Assembly: GCA_017619655.1 (NCBI GenBank)
Contig: JAFZRV010000001.1
Coordinates: 62,001 to 126,000, forward strand
From: Bacteroidales bacterium
GTDB taxonomy: Bacteria; Bacteroidota; Bacteroidia; Bacteroidales; UBA932
DNA: 64,000 nt
Direction: 5' to 3'
Shown here: in pieces, positions 24,584-34,285 of the stretch
Position numbering within the stretch: position 1 is the stretch's first letter
How the letters are laid out: each line of letters begins with the position of its first letter
The notes under the pieces: model-generated
The model's database searches: none
Told to the model about the DNA's origin: nothing
What the model saw: the letters and a program-made list of their open reading frames with translations, nothing else
Translations under genes and position numbers: made by a program

Positions 24584-26884
24584 TTAGAAGTCGTAGCCCA
24601 GCGAGAAGTGGAAGCCCACTCGTTTGGAGAGGTTCGACCAGTGGGCGATCACCTTGACCGGGCCGACGATGGTGTTGATCGAGTAGCCGGCGCCGAAGCC
24701 GTAGTAGTTTTCTATGGTAAGGGGGAACCCACGGTCATGGTTCCAGTTGGCCAGATAGTTGCCCATCAAGGTCAGGTAGTGCTGCTTGAAGAGGTTGATG
24801 CGCAGGTCGAGCCGGGCGATGTCCACCCGCCACGCGGCGTCGAAGGTATGGTTGATGCCGACGAAAGGCAGATGCCAGAGAGTATAGCGTCCGGGCATGT
24901 AGCCGCCGACCATGTTGCCAAAGTACCGGTGCGCGTTGTTGCCGAAAATCCAGCGGTTGTAGGTCTGGGGAATGAGGGTCACGCGCCGGCCCAGCGGAAT
25001 GGCGGCGATCAGGTTGAATTGCGGATCGAAGCCCCAGTCCCGATCCTTGAAATGATAGCGGGCGTCCGCGAAGATGTCGATCCGCAAGCCTTTCGTCGGG
25101 AAATACATCTCGTCCAGGCTGTCGAAGCTCCAGCTCAGGAAGCCGCGTCCGAGGCTGTTGTCAGAGACATATTCCGAAGCGTCAATGCCGGTCGGGGTTA
25201 TGCAGCGGAAGTTGACATATTGGACGCCGAGGTCGATGTCGGCGTTCCACCAGCCGGTGATCTGATAGTCCGCCTGCGCGCCGAACACGTTGAAACGGTT
25301 GGTGTAGGAAAGGGAGTACTCTTCGACGGTCACGTTGTCCCGGACGATGGGCTGATACGTGTAGTAGTCGATGTTGGTATGATTGGCGGCGACCCCGATG
25401 TTAATGCGGGTCAGGTTGGGGAAGGTGTAGCCATAGCGCAGCAGCCCGTTGACATTGGCGCCCAGTTCCACCTGGAAGTCGAGCTTCGAGCCGAAGAGCT
25501 TCCGCTTGTTCAGGTTGACGCCCAGCAGGATGGAAGCCATCTCTTCGCTGTCGAACCGGAAACCGATGCCGGCCTGGTGCATGCGCTGGGGCGTGAAGTC
25601 GACCTTCAGGCCGTAGCCCTGCTCGTCGTTGCCGATGACGCGGTAGCTGGCCTTGATGAAGGCTTTCGTATTGTAGATGAAGTCCATGGCCTCGTCCATG
25701 TCTTCGCCGGTGATGTCCTTTCCGGGAGCGATGTCGGTCTTGGAAAGGAGCCAGTTCATCTCCTTGGTGTCCGCGCCCGAAATCTCCAGTTGGCTGATCC
25801 GCACGGTGTCGTGGTTGAAGTCGTGGGCCTTGGGTGCCCGCGGCTTTTCCGGATCGGGATATTCTTTCAGGTGTTCGGCGAGAGACTGGAGCTGCGGGTA
25901 CACCCGCTGGGCGGCCACGGTGCCGCTGTCGACCAGGGCCTGCACGCTTTTCTCATCGAAGGACAGGACGCCGAAGTCGCTGGTATTGGGGGCGATGATG
26001 ATGTCGGAATTGCGCCGTCCGGACTGGTATTTCTCGCCGTTCATGATGCTGAGCATCGTTCCGATCATCTCGGGAATCGTCTGGTCGACAGGATTATCTC
26101 CGCTATGGAACTGGTGCAGGTCGATGGTGATCACATAGTCTGCACCCATTTCCCGGCAGACGTCGACCGGCAGGTTGTTGAGCATGCCGCCGTCCACCAG
26201 GAACTTGTCGCCCACCTGCACGGGCGCGAAATAGCCCGGGATCGACATGCTGGAGCGGATGGCCGTCACGATGCTGCCCTTATGCCACACCACTTCCTCC
26301 TTGGTGTTGAGGTCGACCGCCACGCAGGCGAAGGGGATGGGCAGCGTATTGAAATCGATGTCGTCCTGATAGCCTACCGACAGCTTGGTGAAGAGCTGGT
26401 CGAGGTTCTGGCCCTGGACCAGGGCGCTGGGCATGTTGCGCAGCAACCCCTTGTTGGCGCCGGGCTTGGCCTCGGTCTGGTCGACCAGGCTCTTGCGGTT
26501 CCAGAACGGGAGGGTGAAGAGGAATTTGTCGGCGTCTTCCTTGTAGGTGTAGGAGACGTTGCTTCGCTGGATCTGGTCTTTCATCAGCAGGTTCCAGTCC
26601 TGTGCGCGGACGAGGGAGTCCATCTCCTCGGCCGAGTACCCCAGCGCGTAGATACCGCCGATGATGGAGCCGATGCTGGTACCCACGACCATGTCGATGG
26701 GAATTCCGGATTCTTCGATGATCTTGAGGGCGCCGATGTGCGCCATGCCCTTGGCGCCGCCGCCCGACAGGACGAGGCCCACCTTGGGGCGCGTCTTCCG
26801 GGGTGCGGTCGTTTCGGGCTCTTCGGCCAGCAGGGCCGGGGAGAAGAGCGTAAGCAAGAGGATGACAGACAGCAAACGTTTCAT
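24584..26884 (-). CDS. Patatin-like phospholipase fused to BamA-type barrel, paralogue 2
   Basis: 766 residues with the same layout as the downstream paralogue: signal peptide ending LLAEE, patatin motifs GGGAKGMAH, GTSIG and VDGGMLNNLPVD, a POTRA-like linker, and an outer-membrane barrel ending FHFSLGYDF. Catalytic Ser, Asp and glycine-rich loop are all intact, so both copies should be active hydrolases. The barrels are more diverged than the patatin domains. It lies 13 bases after rlmN on the minus strand. Substrate is not predictable from sequence. Confidence 0.9.
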   Translation of the reverse strand: MKRLLSVILLLTLFSPALLAEEPETTAPRKTRPKVGLVLSGGGAKGMAHIGALKIIEESGIPIDMVVGTSIGSIIGGIYALGYSAEEMDSLVRAQDWNLLMKDQIQRSNVSYTYKEDADKFLFTLPFWNRKSLVDQTEAKPGANKGLLRNMPSALVQGQNLDQLFTKLSVGYQDDIDFNTLPIPFACVAVDLNTKEEVVWHKGSIVTAIRSSMSIPGYFAPVQVGDKFLVDGGMLNNLPVDVCREMGADYVITIDLHQFHSGDNPVDQTIPEMIGTMLSIMNGEKYQSGRRNSDIIIAPNTSDFGVLSFDEKSVQALVDSGTVAAQRVYPQLQSLAEHLKEYPDPEKPRAPKAHDFNHDTVRISQLEISGADTKEMNWLLSKTDIAPGKDITGEDMDEAMDFIYNTKAFIKASYRVIGNDEQGYGLKVDFTPQRMHQAGIGFRFDSEEMASILLGVNLNKRKLFGSKLDFQVELGANVNGLLRYGYTFPNLTRINIGVAANHTNIDYYTYQPIVRDNVTVEEYSLSYTNRFNVFGAQADYQITGWWNADIDLGVQYVNFRCITPTGIDASEYVSDNSLGRGFLSWSFDSLDEMYFPTKGLRIDIFADARYHFKDRDWGFDPQFNLIAAIPLGRRVTLIPQTYNRWIFGNNAHRYFGNMVGGYMPGRYTLWHLPFVGINHTFDAAWRVDIARLDLRINLFKQHYLTLMGNYLANWNHDRGFPLTIENYYGFGAGYSINTIVGPVKVIAHWSNLSKRVGFHFSLGYDF

Positions 26885-26897
26885 ATTAGGTAACTGT

Positions 26898-27950
26898 TTA
26901 ATTGTTCTTTTTCAGGCCTTTGCCGGCCAGCAGGCCGCAGGCGGCCATGATGTCTTCGCCGCGCGAGGCCCGCAGCGTGGCGGTGACGCCCGCCCGGTTC
27001 AGGCGCTCCAGGAACGCTTCGATCGCCGCCGGGGCGGCCGTCTGGAACGGACTGTCCGGGATGCTGTGGAAGCGGATCAGGTTGACGCGGCACTCCAGGC
27101 CCTGCAGCAGCCGGGCCAGGGCGTCGGCGTAGCGGGGCGTGTCGTTGAGCCCGGCGAACATCGTGTATTCGAAGCTCACGCGGCGCTGCCCCGTAAAGTC
27201 GTACTGGCGGATGAGCGCCAGCACGTCCTGCAGCGGCCAGGCCTTCTGGACGGGCATGATGCGCTCCCGCTCCTGCGGGAAGGGGTTGTGCAGGCTCACG
27301 GCCAGGTGGCATCGGCTCTCGTCCAGGAACTTCCGGAGCGTGGGCAGCACGCCGATGGTCGAGACGGTCACGCGTTTCGGACTCCAGCCGAATCCCCAGT
27401 CGGCGGTGATGATTTCCAGGGCCCTGGACACCTGCTCCCAGTTGTCGAGCGGCTCGCCCATCCCCATGAAGACCGCATTGGTCAGCTGGTCCGCCTCGTC
27501 CAGGCTCAGGAACTGGGAGAGGATCTCCCCGGCGCTGAGGTGGCCGTGGAAGCCGCCGCGGCCCGTCATGCAGAAGCGGCAGCCCATCTTGCAGCCGATC
27601 TGCGAGGAGACGCAGACCGTGGCGCGGGCCAGCCCGCCTTCCGAGCCGTCCTCATACTGCGGGATCATCACCGTTTCGATGAATTTGTCGGGCACGGAGG
27701 TGGGGAAGAGGTACTTGCGGGTGCCGTCGCGCGAGGTGAAGCACTCCACGGGGAAGACGCGCCCCACTTCGTAGCGATCGGACAGGGCGGCGCGGGCCGC
27801 CTTCGACAGGTTGGTCATCGCGTCGATGTCGGTCACGTGCTTCTGGTAGAGCCACTGGGCCATCTGTTTCGCAGCGAAGGAGGGGAGTCCGAGTTGCGAA
27901 GCGACCGCCTGCAGGTCGGCCAGCGTCTTGCCCAATAATGCTTCTTTCAT
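26898..27950 (-). CDS. rlmN: 23S rRNA (adenine-2503-C2)/tRNA methyltransferase RlmN
   Basis: 350 residues, the usual size. A radical-SAM enzyme that methylates C2 of A2503 in 23S rRNA and A37 of some tRNAs. The cluster-binding motif is CKMGCRFCMTG, with the GMGEPLDNW loop for SAM binding, and a conserved Cys in the C-terminal part near GEDIMAACG. The N-terminal helical RNA-binding domain (FAAKQMAQWLYQK) is complete. It is first in the minus-strand run and has its own -7 element 20 bases upstream. RlmN rather than Cfr is favoured by housekeeping context. Confidence 0.93.
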   Translation of the reverse strand: MKEALLGKTLADLQAVASQLGLPSFAAKQMAQWLYQKHVTDIDAMTNLSKAARAALSDRYEVGRVFPVECFTSRDGTRKYLFPTSVPDKFIETVMIPQYEDGSEGGLARATVCVSSQIGCKMGCRFCMTGRGGFHGHLSAGEILSQFLSLDEADQLTNAVFMGMGEPLDNWEQVSRALEIITADWGFGWSPKRVTVSTIGVLPTLRKFLDESRCHLAVSLHNPFPQERERIMPVQKAWPLQDVLALIRQYDFTGQRRVSFEYTMFAGLNDTPRYADALARLLQGLECRVNLIRFHSIPDSPFQTAAPAAIEAFLERLNRAGVTATLRASRGEDIMAACGLLAGKGLKKNN

Positions 27951-27969
27951 GGGGTTGGGGTCTGAATCG

Positions 27970-27977
27970 CAAATTTA
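27970..27977 (-). promoter_or_regulatory. -7 element for rlmN
   Basis: CAAATTTA on plus reads TAAATTTG on minus, matching TAnnTTTG, 20 bases before the rlmN ATG. The 117-base gap between rlmN and recA therefore holds divergent promoters. Confidence 0.55.
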
Positions 27978-28009
27978 CGACAAAACAGAGGATTTTCCCA
28001 CAAAAATAG

Positions 28010-28017
28010 TATCTTTG
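28010..28017 (+). promoter_or_regulatory. -7 element for recA
   Basis: TATCTTTG followed by CAG matches the Bacteroidetes -7 consensus, about 50 bases before the recA ATG. No inverted-repeat operator resembling a LexA box was evident nearby. Confidence 0.6.
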
Positions 28018-28067
28018 CAGACGGACGGAACGTGTCAGCGATCCATTAACCATTTAATCAAAAAATT

Positions 28068-29102
28068 ATGGCAAAAGAAAACGAAGAAATCAACGCAGGC
28101 GAAGGAAAGAACGCCGAGAAGCTGAAAGCGCTGCAGGCAACCATTGCCAAGATTGAGAAGGATTTCGGCAAGGGGACGATCATGAAGATGGGAGACCAGC
28201 CTTCCCTGGAAGTTTCTACGATCGCGACAGGCTCCATCGCCCTCGACCACGCCCTGGGCATCGGCGGTTATCCGCGCGGCCGCGTCATCGAGATCTATGG
28301 TCCCGAGAGCAGCGGCAAGACCACGCTGGCCATCCATGCCATCGCCGAGGCGCAGAAACAGGGCGGCATCGCCGCCATCATCGACGCGGAGCACGCCTTC
28401 GACCGCTCCTACGCCGTGAACCTGGGCGTCAACATCGACACCCTGCTGATCTCGCAGCCCGACAACGGCGAGCAGGCCCTCGAAATCGCCGACAACCTCA
28501 TCCGCAGCGGCGCCATCGACATCATCGTCATCGACTCCGTGGCGGCCCTGACCCCGAAAGCCGAGATCGAAGGCGAGATGGGCGACAACAAGGTCGGCCT
28601 CCAGGCCCGCCTGATGAGCCAGGCCCTCCGCAAACTCACCGCCAACATCTCCAAGACGAACACCTGCTGCATCTTCATCAACCAGCTCCGCGAGAAGATC
28701 GGCATCCTCTTCGGCAATCCCGAAACAACGACGGGCGGCAACGCCCTGAAATTCTACGCTTCCGTGCGCATTGACGTGCGCCGCGTCACCCAGCTCAAGG
28801 ACGGCGACGAGGCCACCGGCAACCGCACCCGCGCCAAGATCGTCAAGAACAAGATGGCGCCGCCGTTCAAGAAGGCCGAGTTCGACATCGTCTTCGGCGA
28901 AGGCATCTCCCACATCGGCGAGATCGTGGACCTGGGCGTGGAACTCGAGATCATCAAGAAGAGCGGATCGTGGTTCAGCTACGAAGACGCCAAGCTGGCG
29001 CAGGGACGCGACGCCGTCAAGGCCCTGCTGAAGGACAACCCGCAGCTGGCCGACGAGATCGAGGCCAAGATCCGCGAGAAACTCAAAACCGTTAAAGATT
29101 GA
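28068..29102 (+). CDS. recA: Recombinase RecA
   Basis: 344 residues. DNA-dependent ATPase that forms filaments on single-stranded DNA, performs strand exchange and activates SOS cleavage. Walker A is GPESSGKTT; Walker B lies in [12 protein letters not shown]; the L2 region contains [20 protein letters not shown]. The C-terminal part ([20 protein letters not shown]) is typical and the tail is short. trpS follows after 11 bases and may share the transcript. Confidence 0.97.
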   Translation: MAKENEEINAGEGKNAEKLKALQATIAKIEKDFGKGTIMKMGDQPSLEVSTIATGSIALDHALGIGGYPRGRVIEIYGPESSGKTTLAIHAIAEAQKQGGIAAIIDAEHAFDRSYAVNLGVNIDTLLISQPDNGEQALEIADNLIRSGAIDIIVIDSVAALTPKAEIEGEMGDNKVGLQARLMSQALRKLTANISKTNTCCIFINQLREKIGILFGNPETTTGGNALKFYASVRIDVRRVTQLKDGDEATGNRTRAKIVKNKMAPPFKKAEFDIVFGEGISHIGEIVDLGVELEIIKKSGSWFSYEDAKLAQGRDAVKALLKDNPQLADEIEAKIREKLKTVKD

Positions 29103-29113
29103 TCGATTGACAG

Positions 29114-30262
29114 ATGGGAAAGATTATCCTGACCGGTGACAGACCCACCGGACGGCTCCATATCGGCCATTACGTAGGTTCCCTGCGCCGCCGCGTCGAA
29201 CTCCAGAACTCCGGACAGTTCGACAAGATCTTCATCATGATCGCCGACGCGCAGGCCCTGACCGACAATGCCGACAACCCCGAAAAAGTACGCCAGAACA
29301 TCATCGAGGTGGCCATGGACTACCTCTCCGCGGGCATCGACCCCGCCAAGAGCCATATCCTGATCCAGTCGCAGGTCGCCGAGCTCACCGAACTGACCTT
29401 CTACTATATGAACCTCGTCACGGTGCAGCGCCTCCAGCGCAACCCGACGGTCAAGCAGGAGATCCAGCTGCGCGGCTTCAACGACAGCGAAGGCGCCGAC
29501 AACAAGGCGGGCACGCCGGTCGGGTTTTTCTGCTATCCCATCAGCCAGGCGGCGGACATCACGGCTTTCCAGGCGACCACCGTGCCGGTGGGTGAGGACC
29601 AGGAGCCGATGATCGAGCAGACGCGCGAGATCGTGCGCAAGTTCAACGCGACCTACGGCCCGGCGCTCACCGAGCCGGAGATCCTCCTCCCGGACAACGC
29701 GGCCTGCCTGCGCCTGCCCGGCACGGACGGCAAGGCCAAGATGAGCAAGTCGCTGGGTAACTGCATCTACCTGTCGGACAGCGCCGAAGAGGTGAAGAAC
29801 AAGGTCCGCGGCATGTACACGGACCCGGGGCACCTGCAGGTCTCCGATCCCGGCAAGGTGGAAGGCAACACGGTCTTCACCTACCTGGACGCGTTCTGCA
29901 AGCCCGAGCACTTCGAGCGCTTCGGCGAGTGCTTCCACGGCAAGAAAGTTTCCTTCGACTTCAAGACCCTCGACGAGGTGAAGGCACAGTACCGTGCCGG
30001 CGGCCTCGGCGACGTGATGGTGAAGAACTTCCTGACGGAAGTGCTCAACGACACGCTGGAGCCGATGCGGCAGCGCCGCAAGGCCCTGGAGCAGGACCTG
30101 CCCTATGTCTACGAGGTGCTGCGCCAAGGAACGGAGGTGGCCCGCGCCGCCGCCGCCGAGACGCTCGCCGCCGTCAAGCGCGCCATGAAGATCAACTATT
30201 TCGACGAGGGCGCCCTCGAGGAACTCATCGCCGAACAGACGAAAAAATATCAAAACGCATAA
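29114..30262 (+). CDS. trpS: Tryptophan--tRNA ligase
   Basis: 382 residues. Class I aminoacyl-tRNA synthetase charging tRNA-Trp. The HIGH motif is in [12 protein letters not shown] and KMSKS in AKMSKSLGN, with a normal spacing of about 200 residues. It is somewhat longer than the ~330-residue Bacillus enzyme, as is usual in the longer TrpS subgroup of Bacteroidetes. It follows recA by 11 bases; the next gene begins 5 bases after its stop. Confidence 0.95.
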   Translation: MGKIILTGDRPTGRLHIGHYVGSLRRRVELQNSGQFDKIFIMIADAQALTDNADNPEKVRQNIIEVAMDYLSAGIDPAKSHILIQSQVAELTELTFYYMNLVTVQRLQRNPTVKQEIQLRGFNDSEGADNKAGTPVGFFCYPISQAADITAFQATTVPVGEDQEPMIEQTREIVRKFNATYGPALTEPEILLPDNAACLRLPGTDGKAKMSKSLGNCIYLSDSAEEVKNKVRGMYTDPGHLQVSDPGKVEGNTVFTYLDAFCKPEHFERFGECFHGKKVSFDFKTLDEVKAQYRAGGLGDVMVKNFLTEVLNDTLEPMRQRRKALEQDLPYVYEVLRQGTEVARAAAAETLAAVKRAMKINYFDEGALEELIAEQTKKYQNA

Positions 30263-30267
30263 CAGCC

Positions 30268-30888
30268 ATGAAAAGAATCCTGATTTCCCTCCTGGCCATC
30301 TGCACGCTGCTGCTTTCCGTGCAGGCTTCTGCCCAGACACGCTACTACAAGCAGATCCATCCCAATGAAATTTCCACCAGCTACGGCTTCTCGCTGCTGG
30401 GTTCCGCCATCGGTACGGTCGTCAACAAGGCAAACCTGATCAACGAATTCATCGGCTCTGACGACTATATCGCCGTAAAGAATGGCGGTACGAAAGGTGT
30501 CCTCAACCTGGGTTACTCCTACCAGCTCAATAAAACGATTTCCGTCGGAGGGGCTGTCGGCATGAACCGCATGTCCGTCAAACTGGAAGATAAGACCGGT
30601 AAGCTGAATGCTGCTTCTGCCGGTATCTACATGTTGATGGGAACCGCCAAGTTCGATTGGTTCCGCACCAAGTCCGATGTTTTCGGCATGTACTCCCGGA
30701 TCGGTCTCGGCGTTATGGCCGTGCACGGCGAATTGATGGAAGACAAGTCCATGAGCGGTACGCTCTGGCTGCCTACCGGCCACCTTTCCGCGATCGGCCT
30801 CGAAGTCGGCAAGGGCTTCAGCGGCTTCATGGAATTCGGCGTGGGCATGCAGGGCATCGTCCAGGCAGGTATCCGCGCCCGCTTCTAA
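30268..30888 (+). CDS. Small outer-membrane beta-barrel protein, paralogue 1
   Basis: 206 residues from the ATG at 30268, chosen because it begins a clean signal peptide (MKRILISLLAICTLLLSVQA, cleavage near SAQT). The mature part begins with IHPNEISTSYGFSLLG and shows amphipathic strands, ending GIVQAGIRARF with a terminal Phe, as in outer-membrane barrels. It is paired with a paralogue 13 bases downstream. Shared features are PNEISTS, GTAKFDWF and LGVGMQGIVQAGIR-type segments. Function unknown. Confidence 0.75.
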   Translation: MKRILISLLAICTLLLSVQASAQTRYYKQIHPNEISTSYGFSLLGSAIGTVVNKANLINEFIGSDDYIAVKNGGTKGVLNLGYSYQLNKTISVGGAVGMNRMSVKLEDKTGKLNAASAGIYMLMGTAKFDWFRTKSDVFGMYSRIGLGVMAVHGELMEDKSMSGTLWLPTGHLSAIGLEVGKGFSGFMEFGVGMQGIVQAGIRARF

Positions 30889-30901
30889 CCCGTCCTGACC
30901 T

Positions 30902-31507
30902 ATGAAAAAACTGTTTCCCGCCTTCCTGCTTCTCTTCCTGCTGGCTTTGCCGATGCGGGCCCAGTCCAACTGGGAAGTCCGTCCCAACGAGATTTCCACC
31001 AGTTTCGGTCTTTCCTTGATCGACATCGCCGTGGGTCAGATCGACAGGCTCAACCTGAGTTACGTCGATCCTAACACCGGCGCCTACACCGGTATCCGGA
31101 GCGGCGGATCGCGGGGCGCCCTGAACATCGGCTACACCCGCCAGCTCAATTCCGTCATTTCCGTCGGCGGTGCGCTGGGCTACAACAGCGCCAGCATCCA
31201 CGGGATCGTCTATAACGCGGATTTCTCCCTCGCCACCTTGAACATCTATTCCTTCATGGGAACGGCCAAGTTCGACTGGTTCCATACCGACAACGAGGTC
31301 ATTACCATGTATTCCAAGGTGGGCCTGGGCCTGATGGTCACGCAGGGCATCATCCTGCAGGGGCTGCTGAAAGGCGCCCTGGTGCTCCCGACCTTCCAGA
31401 CATCTTTCGTATGTCTGGAGGCGGGCAAGGATGTGGTCTATGGCTTCCTCGAACTGGGCGTCGGCATGCAGGGCATCGTCCAGGCCGGCATCCGTACGAG
31501 GTTCTGA
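30902..31507 (+). CDS. Small outer-membrane beta-barrel protein, paralogue 2
   Basis: 201 residues. Signal peptide ends at PMRAQ; the mature sequence begins NWEVRPNEISTSFGLSLI and ends GIVQAGIRTRF. Alignment by eye with the preceding gene covers the whole length, with identical blocks MGTAKFDWF and GVGMQGIVQAGIR, so this is a tandem duplication that has since diverged. Eight or so amphipathic strands are plausible. It is the last gene before a convergent hairpin. Confidence 0.75.
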   Translation: MKKLFPAFLLLFLLALPMRAQSNWEVRPNEISTSFGLSLIDIAVGQIDRLNLSYVDPNTGAYTGIRSGGSRGALNIGYTRQLNSVISVGGALGYNSASIHGIVYNADFSLATLNIYSFMGTAKFDWFHTDNEVITMYSKVGLGLMVTQGIILQGLLKGALVLPTFQTSFVCLEAGKDVVYGFLELGVGMQGIVQAGIRTRF

Positions 31508-31516
31508 TCCTACGTC

Positions 31517-31537
31517 ATGCCGGACTTGATCCGGCAT
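31517..31537. terminator. Palindrome between convergent genes, short family copy 2
   Basis: ATGCCGGA-CTTGA-TCCGGCAT forms a perfect 8-bp stem in the 31-base gap between two convergent genes. It fits a bidirectional terminator and also belongs to the dispersed CCGGACTTGATCCGG palindrome family (see 19127 and 39587). Confidence 0.55.
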
Positions 31538-31538
31538 C

Positions 31539-33218
31539 TCAGCGGCTAAGCTGGTCGTTGCCGAGAACGATACCTGAGAGGGCGCCTGTATGGGCGCCTT
31601 CTTTGATGGTGTGGACACCGTTGACGAAAACGTGCGCGATGCCGGCAGGGAACTGGTGCGGCTGGGCGTAGGTCGAGCGGTCGGCGATGGTCTGCGGATC
31701 GAAAACGGTGATGTCGGCGGCATAGCCCGGGACGAGCAGGCCGCGTTCCTTGAGTTTCATGCGCGATGCCGGCAGGCCGGTGCATTTCCAGATGGCCGTG
31801 GGCAGGTCGAGGACCTTGTCTTCCCGGACGAACTTTTCGAAGAAGCGCGGGAAGGTGCCGTAGGAGCGCGGGTGCGGCAGTTCCTTGCCCAGCACGCCCT
31901 CCGGAGAGTAGACGCTGCCGTCGGAAGCCGGCATCGACAGCGGATGCGCGTAGATCTTCTTGAGGTTCTCCTCCTTCATGGCGAAAGTGGCCTGGTTGAC
32001 CTCCAGTTTCTCGGAGATCAGCAGGTAGCGGATCATTTCCCATTCATTCATGCCGGAAATCTGGCAGCACTCCGCGAGGTTCTTGCCGGCATAGACGGCG
32101 TTGGCCGGGTCGTTGCAGCCGGCGACGACCACCTGCTGCGGGCCGCCGAAGCGTTCCAGGCGGCTGTAGGCGTATTTCTTGATCTTCTCGCAGGCCGCCT
32201 TGTCGTTGAGGCGCGCGTAGATGTCTTCGGAGGTGCCGTCCCGCAGTTCGATGGGGATGAACGAGGTGAAGCCGGTGGAGAAAGCCGTGTACGGGTAGCG
32301 GTCGAATGCGATGTCGATGCCTTCGGCACGCGCCGCGTCGATCTTGCCCAGCATCTCGTCGATCTTGTCGAAATTGGCCGGATTCTGGGCCTTGAGGTGC
32401 GAGATCTCGAGCCGGGCGCCGGACTGGCGGGCGGCTTCGATGGCCTCGTCCATCGCTTCGAGGACATGGTCGTCCTCGTTGCGCATGTGGATGGTATAGA
32501 GCGCATTGTGCTTCTTGACCACCTTGTTGAGCTCCACCATCTCCCGGGTGTCGCAGTAGCAGCCCGGCGCGTATTCCAGGCCGTAGGAGAGGCCCATGGC
32601 GCCCAGTTCGAGCTGGCGGTCGAGCTCCGCGCACATCTGCTTGAGCTGCTCGTCGCTGGCCTTCACGTTGTAGGGGCCGACCACGGCTTCGCGCACGTCG
32701 CCATGGCCCACCAGGCTGGCGTAGTTGATGCCGATCTTGTTTTCGGTCAGGCGCTGGTAGAAGCCGTCGACGTTGCGCCAGGCCGGACCGCCGTGGCGGG
32801 GCCGGTCCTTGCGGCTTTCCCAGGCTTCGTCGCTGTAGACGAAGGGACAGTAGCCGCAGTTGCCGCCCAGGTCGGTCGTAATGCCCTGGAAGATGCGGCT
32901 GTCGCCCTTGGGCGCATCGAACAGGTTGGTGTCGGTATGGGTGTGAATGTCGATGAAGCCCGGCGAGACGACCAAGCCGCCGGCATCCACCACGTGCTCC
33001 GCCTGGGTGCCGAGATCCTTCCCGATGGCGGCGATCCTGCCGTCGCGGATGGCGATGTCTCCTTCGATCGGCGGCTTGCCGTCACCGGCATGGATGACGC
33101 CGTTCTTGATGATGGTGTCGAAGGAATGCCGCGTCGTGACCTTGCAGCCGGTCACGCCGCTCAGCCCGAGCGCCGTCGCGCCCAGCGCTGACACCCGGAG
33201 GAAGTCTCGTCTGTTCAT
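31539..33218 (-). CDS. N-acyl-D-amino-acid deacylase (D-aminoacylase) family protein
   Basis: 559 residues. A twin-arginine signal ([10 protein letters not shown]) is followed by a lipobox with Cys25, suggesting Tat export followed by lipidation. The amidohydrolase fold shows the first metal motif FIDIHTHTD, the zinc-bridging Cys region [10 protein letters not shown], and later ligands in [13 protein letters not shown] and [10 protein letters not shown]. These are the hallmarks of D-aminoacylases, which remove acyl groups from N-acyl-D-amino acids. Exact substrate is not predictable; D-glutamate or dipeptide deacylases share the fold. One base separates the start from the upstream apbE stop. 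Confidence 0.85.
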   Translation of the reverse strand: MNRRDFLRVSALGATALGLSGVTGCKVTTRHSFDTIIKNGVIHAGDGKPPIEGDIAIRDGRIAAIGKDLGTQAEHVVDAGGLVVSPGFIDIHTHTDTNLFDAPKGDSRIFQGITTDLGGNCGYCPFVYSDEAWESRKDRPRHGGPAWRNVDGFYQRLTENKIGINYASLVGHGDVREAVVGPYNVKASDEQLKQMCAELDRQLELGAMGLSYGLEYAPGCYCDTREMVELNKVVKKHNALYTIHMRNEDDHVLEAMDEAIEAARQSGARLEISHLKAQNPANFDKIDEMLGKIDAARAEGIDIAFDRYPYTAFSTGFTSFIPIELRDGTSEDIYARLNDKAACEKIKKYAYSRLERFGGPQQVVVAGCNDPANAVYAGKNLAECCQISGMNEWEMIRYLLISEKLEVNQATFAMKEENLKKIYAHPLSMPASDGSVYSPEGVLGKELPHPRSYGTFPRFFEKFVREDKVLDLPTAIWKCTGLPASRMKLKERGLLVPGYAADITVFDPQTIADRSTYAQPHQFPAGIAHVFVNGVHTIKEGAHTGALSGIVLGNDQLSR

Positions 33219-33219
33219 T

Positions 33220-34227
33220 TTATATCGTATTTAGATTTTCGGTCTGGTAGGACACCATCTCCCCGTTCCGGTCGTAGACCAGCAGTCCTTCGAGGTCGCC
33301 GCGGCTTTCGAGGATCCGCTTCGCGCGCTCCATGCCGATGACCATCATCCAGGTGGCATAGGCGTCGGCGGTGGTCGCATCGGCGGCCAGGACGGTGGCG
33401 CTCAGGAGATTGTGCGTCACAGGCCAGCCGGTGGCGGGATCGATGGTATGGGAATATTTCTGTCCGTTCTCCATGTAGTAGTTGCGGTAGTTGCCCGAAG
33501 TGACGATGCCGCAGTCGCTGACATTGATGATGGCCTGCAGGTCGGCGCCTTCGTCGAAATTGCCGTCGATGGGCTTGTCGAGGCCGACGCGCCAGGGCGT
33601 TCCGATGGCGTTGACGCCCTTGCAGAGGATCTCCCGCCCGATGTCGATCAGGTAGTTGGTGCAGCCGAGCGAATCGAGGATCATCCCCACCCGGTCACAG
33701 GAGAAACCCTGTGCGACCGCGTTGAAATTGAGTTTGACGCGCGGATCCGCTTTCACGAGATGGACGCCGTCCTCGCGTTCTTCGAGCGTCAGGAGATCCA
33801 TGCCGATGAAGGCACGGATCGAATCGATGGCTTCCTGGGTGACGGTTCCCCGGTTGGAGAAGCCGAAGCCCCACAGGTCGAAGAGCGGCGCCGACGAAGG
33901 GTCGAAGGCGCCCCCGGACTCTTCCCAGATGCGTTTGGAGCGCGTGAAGCAGTCGATGAAAATGTCGTTGAGCGGGATGTCTTCTCCGGCGTTGAGCTTC
34001 GACAGCATCGAGCCCTTGTTGTAGCCGCTCAGCGTGAAGTCGATCTCCTGCAGGCAGGAACCGATGCGCTGCCGCAGCTGGTCTTCGCTGATGCCGTTCA
34101 GGGGATTGCAGACGATGTGGAAGGTGCCGCCCTGGGCGAAGCCCTCGATGCGGTGGTACGTGGTATCCTTGCTGCAACTTCCCAACAACAGCAAAGAAAG
34201 CAGGAGAAATAGGAGTCTACGGTACAT
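33220..34227 (-). CDS. apbE: FAD:protein FMN transferase (ApbE), lipoprotein
   Basis: 335 residues from ATG 34227; an upstream in-frame TTG at 34236 would add three residues and sits on the promoter. ApbE transfers FMN to Thr in flavoproteins such as NqrB/NqrC and RnfG. Lipobox LLGSC with Cys18 anchors it in the membrane. The substrate-binding and metal motifs appear as [28 protein letters not shown] (the family usually has a second Gly here), [14 protein letters not shown] and [13 protein letters not shown]. No Nqr or Rnf genes are in the window. Confidence 0.88.
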   Translation of the reverse strand: MYRRLLFLLLSLLLLGSCSKDTTYHRIEGFAQGGTFHIVCNPLNGISEDQLRQRIGSCLQEIDFTLSGYNKGSMLSKLNAGEDIPLNDIFIDCFTRSKRIWEESGGAFDPSSAPLFDLWGFGFSNRGTVTQEAIDSIRAFIGMDLLTLEEREDGVHLVKADPRVKLNFNAVAQGFSCDRVGMILDSLGCTNYLIDIGREILCKGVNAIGTPWRVGLDKPIDGNFDEGADLQAIINVSDCGIVTSGNYRNYYMENGQKYSHTIDPATGWPVTHNLLSATVLAADATTADAYATWMMVIGMERAKRILESRGDLEGLLVYDRNGEMVSYQTENLNTI

Positions 34228-34233
34228 TTCTTG

Positions 34234-34241
34234 CAAATTTA
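34234..34241 (-). promoter_or_regulatory. -7 element for apbE and the D-aminoacylase gene
   Basis: CAAATTTA on plus reads TAAATTTG on minus, only 7 bases before the ATG at 34227, so the transcript may have a very short leader. The 58-base gap also serves the divergent lipoprotein at 34286. Confidence 0.5.
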
Positions 34242-34285
34242 CGATTATTTATGCACCTTTGCAAGTTGTAAAACACAGAATTCTG

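Noticed and set aside
22181-26893. A 1570-residue plus-strand open frame
   Set aside because: It lies antisense to the two patatin-BamA genes and recX; composition is Val/Ala/Gly/Asp-rich, typical of antisense frames in GC-rich coding DNA, with no domain.
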